Of a stretch of DNA of 64,000 nucleotides, positions 16,884 to 24,533 are shown piece by piece; within the stretch, counting starts at the first letter, position 1, and every line of letters starts with the position of its first letter. Origin of the DNA: Microbacteriaceae bacterium (GTDB lineage: Bacteria > Actinomycetota > Actinomycetes > Actinomycetales > Microbacteriaceae); assembly GCA_947443745.1 (NCBI GenBank), contig CANEXL010000002.1:1-64000 (forward strand), given 5' to 3'. Below the pieces are notes generated by a model. The model ran no database searches, was not told the origin of the DNA, and saw nothing but the letters and a program-made list of their open reading frames with translations. A program made the position numbers and the translations under genes.

Positions 16884-17807
16884 ATGACTCCCCCCACTGA
16901 GCATCCTGTCCATATCGAGAATTTCCGAATGGACTTCGGTGGAACGACCGTTGTCTCCGATCTTTCTTTCGATGTGCGCCGCGGAGAAACCTTTGGTTTC
17001 CTGGGCTCCAACGGGTCGGGGAAGACCACCACGCTGAGAGCGCTGCTGGGGATTTACACTCCCACCGGCGGAACGCTTCACATCGACGGCCGCCCGTTCA
17101 CACCGGAAACGGGACCCCGGCTGGGGTACCTTCCCGAGGAGCGTGGTCTTTACAAAAAGGAATCCGTCATCGATGTGATGACCTACTTTGGGCGGCTCAA
17201 GGGCGTGAGCAAAAAGGGGGCCGTCGTCTGGTCGCAGAACTATCTCGAGCGGGTTGGCCTGGCAGACAAAGCCAAGACCCGCGTCGAGAAGCTTTCCGGC
17301 GGAGAACAGCAGAAGGTGCAGCTGGGGGTCACGATCATGAATGAACCTGAGCTGCTCATCTTGGACGAGCCCACAAAGGGGTTCGACCCGGTTAATCGGC
17401 GACTGCTGATGGACATCATCGAAGAGCAGAAGGCCAACGGAGCCACGGTGCTCATGGTCACCCATCAGATGGAGGAGGTTGAACGCCTCTGTGACCGTGT
17501 CATTTTGCTGAAGGATGGGCGCGCTGAAGCGTATGGCACCATTCCAGAAGTTCAGAATCAGTATGGGGGCACGATGATTCGCCTGGGGTATTCGGGGGAG
17601 ATCCCGCCATCACCTCAGTATGAGATCAGCACTCGCTCTCGCAACTACGCCAAGCTGACGCTCGCGGAATCCTTTGATGAAGCCTTGATTCTCAAAGAAC
17701 TCGTGGACGCCGGAGTTCTTGTTCGGAGCTTTACGACGAGCAAGCTCTCGCTTGAAGAAATTTTCGTGCAGGTCTATGGCGAGCAGACCGAGAAAGTAAG
17801 TGCGTGA
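16884..17807 (+). CDS. ABC transporter ATP-binding protein, NatA-like
   Basis: A 307-residue ATPase. Walker A is GSNGSGKTTTLRAL (about 43-56), the signature LSGGEQQKVQLG (about 138-149), Walker B LLILDEPTKGFDP and the switch His in VTHQMEEVERL. After residue 210 comes the C-terminal domain common in NatA/DRA-type exporters. The ATG at 16884 is preferred to the in-frame TTG three bases earlier. It partners the permease downstream; the pair resembles NatAB-type sodium or drug exporters, with unknown substrate. Confidence 0.93.
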   Translation: MTPPTEHPVHIENFRMDFGGTTVVSDLSFDVRRGETFGFLGSNGSGKTTTLRALLGIYTPTGGTLHIDGRPFTPETGPRLGYLPEERGLYKKESVIDVMTYFGRLKGVSKKGAVVWSQNYLERVGLADKAKTRVEKLSGGEQQKVQLGVTIMNEPELLILDEPTKGFDPVNRRLLMDIIEEQKANGATVLMVTHQMEEVERLCDRVILLKDGRAEAYGTIPEVQNQYGGTMIRLGYSGEIPPSPQYEISTRSRNYAKLTLAESFDEALILKELVDAGVLVRSFTTSKLSLEEIFVQVYGEQTEKVSA

Positions 17808-17808
17808 G

Positions 17809-19044
17809 ATGGCACAGCACAACCTGGCCACGGTCGTCGGTTTTGAAATTCGTCGCACTCTGGGGCGAAAAAAGTTCTGGCTGATGACGCTGTTCGTGCC
17901 AGTGGCCATTGCCATTGTCATTGGGCTCATCGTCTTCTCTAACTCCTCCGTTGAAGGCACGGGTGCGTCGTCGCCCGAGGCGGGCGGGTCCGCATCGGCA
18001 CTGACCTTCACCTATAGCGACGCGTCAGGCCTGGTCGACCCAGCAATCGCCACGACCTTTGGGGGAACTGCTGTAACCGACGATGCGACTTCCATTGCTG
18101 CCGTCAGGGCGGGCACCTCAGAAGCACACTTCGTTTTCGCCCCCGACCCCGCGACAACGGCGACTGCCGTCTATGGCGCCGATCTGGGACTCTTCGCCAA
18201 TTCAACGTATGCCAGCGTCGCCACCTCGCTACTGGTCGCCAGCAGCCAAGCTGAAATTGGAAATCCCACTCTCGCCACGCTTGCCCAAGGGAACGTGCCC
18301 GTCACCTCGACGACGTACGTAAACGGTGAGGTGAACGCTGGCTTTGGGGGAATTCTGCCCCCACTGCTCTTCCTCATTCTCTTCTTCCTCACCTTCGTTC
18401 TTCTGGCGAACCAAATGCTGACCGTCACGCTGGAGGAGAAGGAAAACCGAGTCACGGAGATGATTCTCACCACGCTGAATCCCACGGCTCTGATTGGGGG
18501 CAAAATCATCGCCTTGTTTGCCGTCGGATTCGTGCAGATCCTTGTCTTTGCGCTTCCGGTGCTCATTGGTTACCTCTTTTTCCGCACGTCACTGGGCATT
18601 CCCGAGATCGACCTCGCCTGGCTGAGTATTGATCCGGTGAGAATGATCATCGGAGCCCTTCTGGCCCTTGGCGGCTTCGCCCTCTTTACGGGGACACTCG
18701 TCGCGATTGGTGCCGTGATGCCCACCGCGAAAGACGCCGGAAACCTTTTTGCGGGCCTGATGATTCTCATGTTCGTTCCGCTGTACGCGGTGTCGCTCAT
18801 CATTTCGAGCCCCACCAGCCCGGTGGTGCAGCTCTTCACGTACTTCCCGTATTCGGCTCCAGTCACCGCGATGATTCGTAACGCGGTCGGAACGTTGTCG
18901 GTCGGGGAAGCCACGATTGTGATTGTGGTGCTCTTTGCCCTGAGTGCGGTCGTCCTCCGGCTGGCTGTTCGACTGTTTCGTTACGGATCGATTCAGTACA
19001 CGAGCAAGGTGTCCCTTAAAACAGTGTTCTCCACCGCGAAATAG
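17809..19044 (+). CDS. ABC-2-type permease, NatB-like
   Basis: About 411 residues from the ATG at 17809; a GTG at 17800 would overlap the ATPase by 8 bases and is also possible. It has one N-terminal helix (FWLMTLFVPVAIAIVIG), an extracellular domain of about 130 residues, then five or six C-terminal helices. The stretch LTVTLEEKENRVTEMILTT after the second helix is the coupling region of ABC-2 exporters. It forms a homodimeric or paired export channel with the ATPase just upstream. Confidence 0.9.
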   Translation: MAQHNLATVVGFEIRRTLGRKKFWLMTLFVPVAIAIVIGLIVFSNSSVEGTGASSPEAGGSASALTFTYSDASGLVDPAIATTFGGTAVTDDATSIAAVRAGTSEAHFVFAPDPATTATAVYGADLGLFANSTYASVATSLLVASSQAEIGNPTLATLAQGNVPVTSTTYVNGEVNAGFGGILPPLLFLILFFLTFVLLANQMLTVTLEEKENRVTEMILTTLNPTALIGGKIIALFAVGFVQILVFALPVLIGYLFFRTSLGIPEIDLAWLSIDPVRMIIGALLALGGFALFTGTLVAIGAVMPTAKDAGNLFAGLMILMFVPLYAVSLIISSPTSPVVQLFTYFPYSAPVTAMIRNAVGTLSVGEATIVIVVLFALSAVVLRLAVRLFRYGSIQYTSKVSLKTVFSTAK

Positions 19045-19060
19045 CACGAGGCATTCACCG

Positions 19061-19109
19061 CTCGTCGCGGGAGCTTATGCTTAGCGAGGCACTGGAGAAT
19101 CGCGACGAG
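19061..19109. repeat. 9-bp inverted repeat between natB-like and transglutaminase genes
   Basis: CTCGTCGCG and CGCGACGAG are perfect inverted repeats 31 bases apart. No T run follows, so a terminator is unlikely. Confidence 0.35.
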
Positions 19110-19156
19110 GTGGGGCCGCCCCCTTCAGGCCCCTGATTGCTCCACAAAGGTTTCTT

Positions 19157-19948
19157 ATGCTTCGTACTGTCAGCTCCCACATTGTGCTGAACGCTCTTGC
19201 CCCCGCTCAGCTGGTGCTGTCGATTTCGGTTGCTGATACAGAGAATTCGAGCGAGAAACTCGCGGTTACGCAGGGCGAGAGCGAGTGTGCTGTTCGCGAG
19301 GTTCTCGATCAGCACGGCACACGATTGCATCTGGTGGATGTCGTGGCCGGCCCCATCGACGTGACCTACAGTGCGCAGATCACCGGTACGGCAGCGTCGG
19401 CGGCGCTGAGTGAGGTGGAAAACATCCGGTATCTGCGGCAGAGCCGTTATTGCGAGTCAGATGTGTTGGCGCCGACGGCCCGTTCGCTGTTCCGTGGCCT
19501 TTCGGGAGCCGAACTGGTGAGCGCCGTGCGCGAGTGGGTTGCGACCGAAGTGCGCTACGTTTCGGGGTCCAGCAATTCCACCGATGGCGCCCTGCGCACA
19601 CTTATCTCGCGCAAGGGCGTGTGCCGCGATTTCTCCCACCTCGTGGTGGCGCTGCTGCGCTCCCTCGATGTTCCGGCCCGCATGGTCTCGACCTATGCCC
19701 CCGGTCTCACGCCGATGGACTTCCATGCCGTTGCCGAGGCTTTCGTTGACGGAGCCTGGCATGTGCTGGATGCGACGGGAACGGCTCCGCGCCAATCGCT
19801 CGTGCGCATTGCCACCGGCCGCGACGCTGCCGATATTGCGTTCTTGACGGTCATCGGCGGTCAAGTGAATCTTCGCTCGTTAGTCGTTACGGCCACCAGT
19901 GACGAATTCGTTACCGACGATCACAGCGAGTTCATTCAGCTGCACTAA
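19157..19948 (+). CDS. Transglutaminase-like cysteine protease-fold protein
   Basis: A 263-residue soluble protein. The first 110 residues form a beta-rich N-terminal region, followed by a transglutaminase core: Cys in RKGVCRDFSHLVVALLRSL (about 156), His in TPMDFHAVAEAF (about 195) and Asp in WHVLDATGTAP (about 210). This catalytic triad is complete. The role is unknown; a second transglutaminase-like protein lies at 38.7 kb. Ribosome site AAAGG precedes the ATG. Confidence 0.85.
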   Translation: MLRTVSSHIVLNALAPAQLVLSISVADTENSSEKLAVTQGESECAVREVLDQHGTRLHLVDVVAGPIDVTYSAQITGTAASAALSEVENIRYLRQSRYCESDVLAPTARSLFRGLSGAELVSAVREWVATEVRYVSGSSNSTDGALRTLISRKGVCRDFSHLVVALLRSLDVPARMVSTYAPGLTPMDFHAVAEAFVDGAWHVLDATGTAPRQSLVRIATGRDAADIAFLTVIGGQVNLRSLVVTATSDEFVTDDHSEFIQLH

Positions 19949-20065
19949 TTCTGCCGGCGTTTATTGCTCCAGAAGTCAGTGGATTCGATCGCATCGGGTG
20001 TCGGCGAGTAAATTTAGCGAGTGAGCGGTGAAGCCCACACAACCAGCACAGGAGATCACAGAATT

Positions 20066-20584
20066 ATGTCTCACACCGACGACTTCAAGGCCGCCTTTCG
20101 CAATCATCCTGGTGGCGTTGCCGTCATCACTGCTGATTCTGGTGATGGCCCCGTGGGGTTGACCGCTACCTCCGTCTCGTCCGTTTCTGCTGAACCTCCC
20201 ATGTTGATGTTCTCTGTGTCGGGACACTCCTCGACCGGCCCGGCGTTGAAAAAAGCCCAAACGGTTGTTGTGCACCTTCTCGGGGAACAGCACGTCGAGC
20301 TTGCCAAAACCTTTGCGACCAGTGGCATCAACCGTTTCGCTGACGCAACATCATGGTCTCGCCTGGAGACGGGTGAACCATACTTGTTGTCGGCCACAAC
20401 GTGGCTGCGGGGCAAAGTCGTTAACCAAATGGATGCCGGCGAATCGACCATCGTTGTCATCGAGATTCTCGACGTCAGATTGCCCACTGGTGCAGAAGGC
20501 GATGCCGCTGAGGATGTCCAGCGCCCGTTGGTGTATCACAATCGCACGTGGCACTCGTTGAGCGATTCCTCGACTCTGGACTAA
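20066..20584 (+). CDS. Flavin reductase domain protein (RutF/HpaC-like)
   Basis: About 172 residues from the ATG at 20066, which has the ribosome site AGGAG; the track start lies upstream in non-coding sequence. FRNHPGGVAVITADSGDGPVGLTATSVSSVS is typical of the flavin reductase-like FMN-binding fold, followed by PPMLMFSVSGHSSTGPAL and a C-terminal strand set. Such proteins supply reduced FMN to partner monooxygenases; no monooxygenase adjoins. Glycerate kinase follows within 5 bases. Confidence 0.85.
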   Translation: MSHTDDFKAAFRNHPGGVAVITADSGDGPVGLTATSVSSVSAEPPMLMFSVSGHSSTGPALKKAQTVVVHLLGEQHVELAKTFATSGINRFADATSWSRLETGEPYLLSATTWLRGKVVNQMDAGESTIVVIEILDVRLPTGAEGDAAEDVQRPLVYHNRTWHSLSDSSTLD

Positions 20585-20588
20585 TGGC

Positions 20589-21728
20589 GTGAAGATCGTA
20601 ATTGCTCCGGACTCCTTCAAAGGCAGTTTGTCGGCCGCGCAGGCCGCCGAAGCAATGGCGGCTGGTGTTCGTGACGTTTGGGGCCCTTTGGCCGAGATTG
20701 TTCTGAAGCCCATGGCAGACGGTGGCGAGGGCACACTGGATGCGATTGCCTCCGCCTGGGGAGTGGCGCCGGAGATCATGACCACGGTGGACGCCATTGG
20801 CCGCCCCACGACGGCTCGCTTCGGCATATCGCGAGACGGACTCCAGGCCGTCATCGAGGCGGCTGAAGCCAACGGCCTTCCGGGAGTTTCTGACGTGCCC
20901 CTCCAACCGTTGAGGGCGGATACGTTCGGCGTTGGCCTGATCGCACGGGAGCTGCTCGATCGCGGGGTGAGCGACATTCTGCTGTGTGTCGGGGGATCGG
21001 CGACCACCGACGGAGGCACGGGAGTACTGAAGGCTCTGGGGGCACGTTTTCTGAATTCGGACGACGAAGAGGTCGCGGTCGGGGGCGTGGGACTGAAGGA
21101 CATTGTCTCCATCGACACGACCTCATTGCATGCGCAGGCGCGCAATGTTTCGTGGAACATTGCCGTTGACGTGGATAACCCGCTCTGCGGGGAGCGTGGC
21201 GCCGCCGCAACTTTTGGGCCACAGAAAGGTGCGACTTCTGCCGATGTGGCGCTGCTGGATGCCGGACTCGCCAACCTTGCCCGCGTGCTTCAGGGGGCAA
21301 CGGGCAGGGAAGACCTCACCGGCACCGGCACCGGAGCGGCCGGTGGAATTTCCCTGGGCATGAGGGCTCTCCTTGGTGCGCGCCTCGAGCCGGGCTCCGC
21401 CCTGGTCGCCCAGGCTATTGGGCTTGCGACGGCGATGGACGGCGCCACGTTGGTCTTGACGGGCGAAGGTTCCTTCGATTCGCAGTCCCTCGCCGGCAAA
21501 GTTGTGTCGGCGGTTGTCGCGGATTCCCCCGCGGGGTGCCCGATTGTGGTCATCGCCGGTCGCATCGGACTCACGCCAAACGAGACGCGAGTCGCGGGAA
21601 TAACGGCAGCCTTCTCGATAGCGAACGGCGCATCCGACCTTGCGACATTGATGACGGATGCGGAAGTCCGGGTTCGAGAAACGGCCGCGCACGTCTCCGC
21701 GCTGATGAATTCTGGAAGGCTCGATTAG
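20589..21728 (+). CDS. Glycerate kinase (GlxK type)
   Basis: A 379-residue kinase of the type I glycerate kinase family starting at a GTG 4 bases after the flavin reductase stop. Signature pieces: IAPDSFKGSLSAAQAA at the N terminus, MADGGEGTLDA (about 40), CVGGSATTDGGTG (about 133-145), and GTGTGAAGGISLGM plus TGEGSFDSQSLAGK toward the C terminus. It phosphorylates D-glycerate to a phosphoglycerate in glyoxylate or serine-derived carbon use. Confidence 0.93.
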   Translation: MKIVIAPDSFKGSLSAAQAAEAMAAGVRDVWGPLAEIVLKPMADGGEGTLDAIASAWGVAPEIMTTVDAIGRPTTARFGISRDGLQAVIEAAEANGLPGVSDVPLQPLRADTFGVGLIARELLDRGVSDILLCVGGSATTDGGTGVLKALGARFLNSDDEEVAVGGVGLKDIVSIDTTSLHAQARNVSWNIAVDVDNPLCGERGAAATFGPQKGATSADVALLDAGLANLARVLQGATGREDLTGTGTGAAGGISLGMRALLGARLEPGSALVAQAIGLATAMDGATLVLTGEGSFDSQSLAGKVVSAVVADSPAGCPIVVIAGRIGLTPNETRVAGITAAFSIANGASDLATLMTDAEVRVRETAAHVSALMNSGRLD

Positions 21729-21777
21729 CAGAGAGTGTCCCTCTCAAGATAAGCTCACATAGTTGGTTTCCAACACT

Positions 21778-21850
21778 GCGCCCGTAGCTCAACGGATAGA
21801 GCATCTGACTACGGATCAGAAGGTTGGGGGTTCGAATCCCTCCGGGCGCA
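21778..21850 (+). tRNA. tRNA-Arg(ACG)
   Basis: The acceptor GCGCCCG pairs with CGGGCGC, with discriminator A; CCA is not encoded. The anticodon stem TCTGA/TCAGA encloses ACG at 21811-21813, and the T-arm has GTTCGAATC. Confidence 0.97.
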
Positions 21851-21872
21851 CTCGTTGAGACAGCGAGATTTG

Positions 21873-21911
21873 AGGCGGTTTACCTTTTAGGTGAGCCGCT
21901 TCTTTCGTTTC
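21873..21911 (+). terminator. Terminator after tRNA-Arg(ACG)
   Basis: An 11-bp stem GCGGTTTACCT/AGGTGAGCCGC containing two G-T pairs and a TTT loop is followed by TTCTTTCGTTT. It separates the tRNA from the convergent permease gene. Confidence 0.7.
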
Positions 21912-21930
21912 TCCCCAGCTACGGCCCGAC

Positions 21931-23283
21931 TCACAATGGCCTAGAATCTTTCCTCACCGCGACGTGGCGAAAGAGTAGGTAGAGCCCAGCCCCGGCAACG
22001 ACCCCGACAATGTAGCCAACTCCGGCACCTCCCATTGCGTTGCGTGAGACCCAGCCAATCCACGAGAGAGCGGGGATGCTTTCGGCAATCGAGTTGCCAA
22101 TGGGGGTTGCGGTAAAGGGGAGCAGCACGAGAAAAGCAATAATGAACGACCACGCCGCAGGCCAGATAAACGTCGGGGGCTTCTCGTACCCCTGTCGCGT
22201 TTGGCGTCGCAACAGCAGTTCGACGATGACGATGCCGAACCACGGGGTCGTGTAGTAGCCCGCCAACAGGACGACATCCTGAGTGGTGTCGCCGAGCGAG
22301 GAGTTACGAGCCGCGATTGCCAAGCTCAGTCCCACGGCCGCGACGAGAAGTGACGCAAATGGTCGAGAGAATTTGACTCCCATTTGAACGAGGCTGAGAC
22401 CAGCGCTGAAGTCATTCAGGCCGTTGGCAGTTCCGAGTGCGACGCCCATGGCGACCAGCGCAATTATCGCGGGAAGCCCGCCACCGAGAACGCTCTCAAC
22501 CCGGCTCATCGGGTCGGCAATAGCCGCTTTGGTTGAGAGCCAGGCGCCGATCCCACCGAGCACAATGAGTGGCAGGGAGCTGCCGAGGAGAACCCAGAGG
22601 AAAACCTTACGAGGGGAGGTCGTCACGGGCAGGGTTCGTGACAGGTCGGTGGCCTGCACAGTCCACGATATGGACGAGCTCAGCCCCAGAGCAATGGCGA
22701 GCCAGATGCCAGCGACAGGAACCCCCACTGAAGGATCTGGCATCGGTGCCGGAGCAATATCGCGCATGGCAACCATGAGCCAGACGGCGATCACGATCAT
22801 GACAGAACTAATCCCCAGGCCCAAAATGCGCATCGCGCGGATTCCGAGAAAGACAACGGTCACTTCCACGGCGAAAACGCAAGCGAGAGCCAAAAAGAAG
22901 GTGATGCCGAGGGAGGAGGCCAACGCATCAACCCCAAAGAGGTCATTCAATCCGTTGTAAGCGACGAGGCTAAAGATGAGGAAGATTCGCGGAAGAAGAA
23001 TCGCCGGCCCGAAAGCCAAGCGGCCCAGAGGCATCGCCGCGAGTCCGGTCGTGGGACCCCACATAGAAATCATCGCCAACGCGATCATCCCGAGCACCAC
23101 ACCAATGCTGAGGCCAATGAAACCGTAAAGGAAGCCGGGGCCAGATTCTCCGCCGCCGGCAACCATGCCTGTGATAATCGCTCCGGGAGCAAACATGACG
23201 CCAGCCCATGTCACAGCCAGGGATCGGGGGGTTCCCTCACGTTGATGTGTGGCCAACGTCGTTGTTTCAGTTTGGGGGTTCAT
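21931..23283 (-). CDS. NCS1-family nucleobase permease (cytosine/purine type)
   Basis: A 450-residue membrane protein with about 12 hydrophobic segments. The N-terminal TWAGVMFAPGAIITG, the GPTTGLAAMPLGRLAFG motif after helix 2 and AYNGLNDLFGVDAL correspond to the conserved regions of CodB-like permeases. It should import cytosine, purines or related compounds by cation symport; the substrate is not determinable. No salvage gene adjoins, but upp is elsewhere in the window. A promoter with a short leader lies just upstream. Confidence 0.88.
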   Translation of the reverse strand: MNPQTETTTLATHQREGTPRSLAVTWAGVMFAPGAIITGMVAGGGESGPGFLYGFIGLSIGVVLGMIALAMISMWGPTTGLAAMPLGRLAFGPAILLPRIFLIFSLVAYNGLNDLFGVDALASSLGITFFLALACVFAVEVTVVFLGIRAMRILGLGISSVMIVIAVWLMVAMRDIAPAPMPDPSVGVPVAGIWLAIALGLSSSISWTVQATDLSRTLPVTTSPRKVFLWVLLGSSLPLIVLGGIGAWLSTKAAIADPMSRVESVLGGGLPAIIALVAMGVALGTANGLNDFSAGLSLVQMGVKFSRPFASLLVAAVGLSLAIAARNSSLGDTTQDVVLLAGYYTTPWFGIVIVELLLRRQTRQGYEKPPTFIWPAAWSFIIAFLVLLPFTATPIGNSIAESIPALSWIGWVSRNAMGGAGVGYIVGVVAGAGLYLLFRHVAVRKDSRPL

Positions 23284-23309
23284 GAGATAAATATATGCCC
23301 GCTGAAACT

Positions 23310-23338
23310 ATTATCGGAAGGGAGACGTGAGCGAGCAA
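23310..23338 (-). promoter_or_regulatory. Promoter of the NCS1 permease
   Basis: On the minus strand, -35-like TTGCTC and -10-like GATAAT are separated by exactly 17 bases, ending about 26 bases before the permease ATG. Confidence 0.5.
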
Positions 23339-23420
23339 TAGCCGGAAAGTGGCAAGAAAGAAGTAAAATCGTTACAGGAGATTCCCAAGGGTGGGGATCG
23401 GGCGAGGTAAACGAGAAATC

Positions 23421-24524
23421 ATGAAGAAGATTGTTATCTGGACAATGGCCATTGCGGTGGCAGCACTCGCAACGGTCGGGCTCGCAACTCCTGCATTCGC
23501 CGCTCCGGTCACGTCCTCCAACGTTGCAACCATCGGCGGAGCCAACTTCGTGTCCACCTCTGCCGATGGAACGATTACGGCTGCGTACTCGGCTGATACG
23601 GGACTTTCGGTTTATAACAGCACGACGGACCAGGTGAGCTCCTACACCGCAATCTTTCTTGGCATGACGCATGTCGGTGAAGCGGTCGTTTCGCCCGATG
23701 GCACCGAAATCTATATTCTCGGAGACAATCCTCAGGCCGTCGCCGTCTTCAATGTCTCCAGCGAGACGGTGACCAGAACCATAGCCTTGCCGTTCTCGGC
23801 ATGGATGGGGGCCATTACCCCCGACGGGTCTACGCTGCTTGTCTACGCCAAAACGACCCAGGAGATTCTCAAAATCGATCTGGGGTCGGACACGGTGAGC
23901 ACCCCACTCAACCTGGGGCTTGATTACCCCTATCAGCTCTGTGTTACCTCCAACGGGTCGACGGTTTATGTTCCCGGCTACGACGCTGGCTATACCTCGA
24001 TTGTTGACATCGGCTCGCTGACGCAGACGGGCACGTTGCCCGACACCGACCAGCCCCTCAACTGTGTGCTCGGTGCCGACGACACATTGTTCATTGGCGA
24101 CTATGCCACGGGTGCCGTTCGCAAGTATGCCGCCGATGGGTCGAACATCGTAAGTGCCGCGGGCTTGGCCGAAGAGATGTATGGAATGGGCCTTACCTGT
24201 AACAGTGTGATCGTCGGGGACTACCAGAACACGGGCTACGCCGTCTTAGACCGCACGACGCTGGAGCAAACGGGATCCATTGCGTCTGAGGTGTACACCT
24301 ACATGATGACGGTAACGGCCGACGCGAAGACCACATGGGTTGGCGGTTATTACGCCGCTCAGGGCCTGCAGTCCATCACCGAGGACAACTGCCCTGTCGC
24401 AGCACCGACACTTCCAAATACGGGGATTAGCTCGCAGGGCGCATTCATGATGACAGGGATTGCCAGCCTTGCGTTAGCTCTTGGGGCTGGCCTGATCATG
24501 CACCGACGCCGAAAGAACTCTTAG
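23421..24524 (+). CDS. Sortase-anchored (LPNTG) beta-propeller surface protein
   Basis: About 367 residues from the ATG at 23421. It has a classic signal peptide (MKKIVIWTM, hydrophobic core, cleavage near TPAFAAP). The body contains repeated strand units of the YVTN/WD-like kind (VSPDGTEIYILGDNP, TPDGSTLLVYAK, TSNGSTVYVPGYD), suggesting a six- or seven-bladed propeller. The C terminus is a textbook sorting signal: LPNTG, about 25 hydrophobic residues, then HRRRKN. It should be covalently linked to peptidoglycan by a sortase; no sortase is encoded in this window. The ligand is unknown. It converges on the acyltransferase gene. Confidence 0.88.
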   Translation: MKKIVIWTMAIAVAALATVGLATPAFAAPVTSSNVATIGGANFVSTSADGTITAAYSADTGLSVYNSTTDQVSSYTAIFLGMTHVGEAVVSPDGTEIYILGDNPQAVAVFNVSSETVTRTIALPFSAWMGAITPDGSTLLVYAKTTQEILKIDLGSDTVSTPLNLGLDYPYQLCVTSNGSTVYVPGYDAGYTSIVDIGSLTQTGTLPDTDQPLNCVLGADDTLFIGDYATGAVRKYAADGSNIVSAAGLAEEMYGMGLTCNSVIVGDYQNTGYAVLDRTTLEQTGSIASEVYTYMMTVTADAKTTWVGGYYAAQGLQSITEDNCPVAAPTLPNTGISSQGAFMMTGIASLALALGAGLIMHRRRKNS

Positions 24525-24533
24525 GAGCCCGAT

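Noticed and set aside
15505-16900. A second copy of the tRNA-Ser 3' end marking the right island boundary
   Set aside because: I looked for TCCCTCCGACTCCGC to the right of the AbiE and RelBE genes by eye and did not find it.
23284-23420. Riboswitch upstream of the NCS1 permease
   Set aside because: The leader after the predicted start site is only about 26 bases, too short for a purine or other known aptamer.
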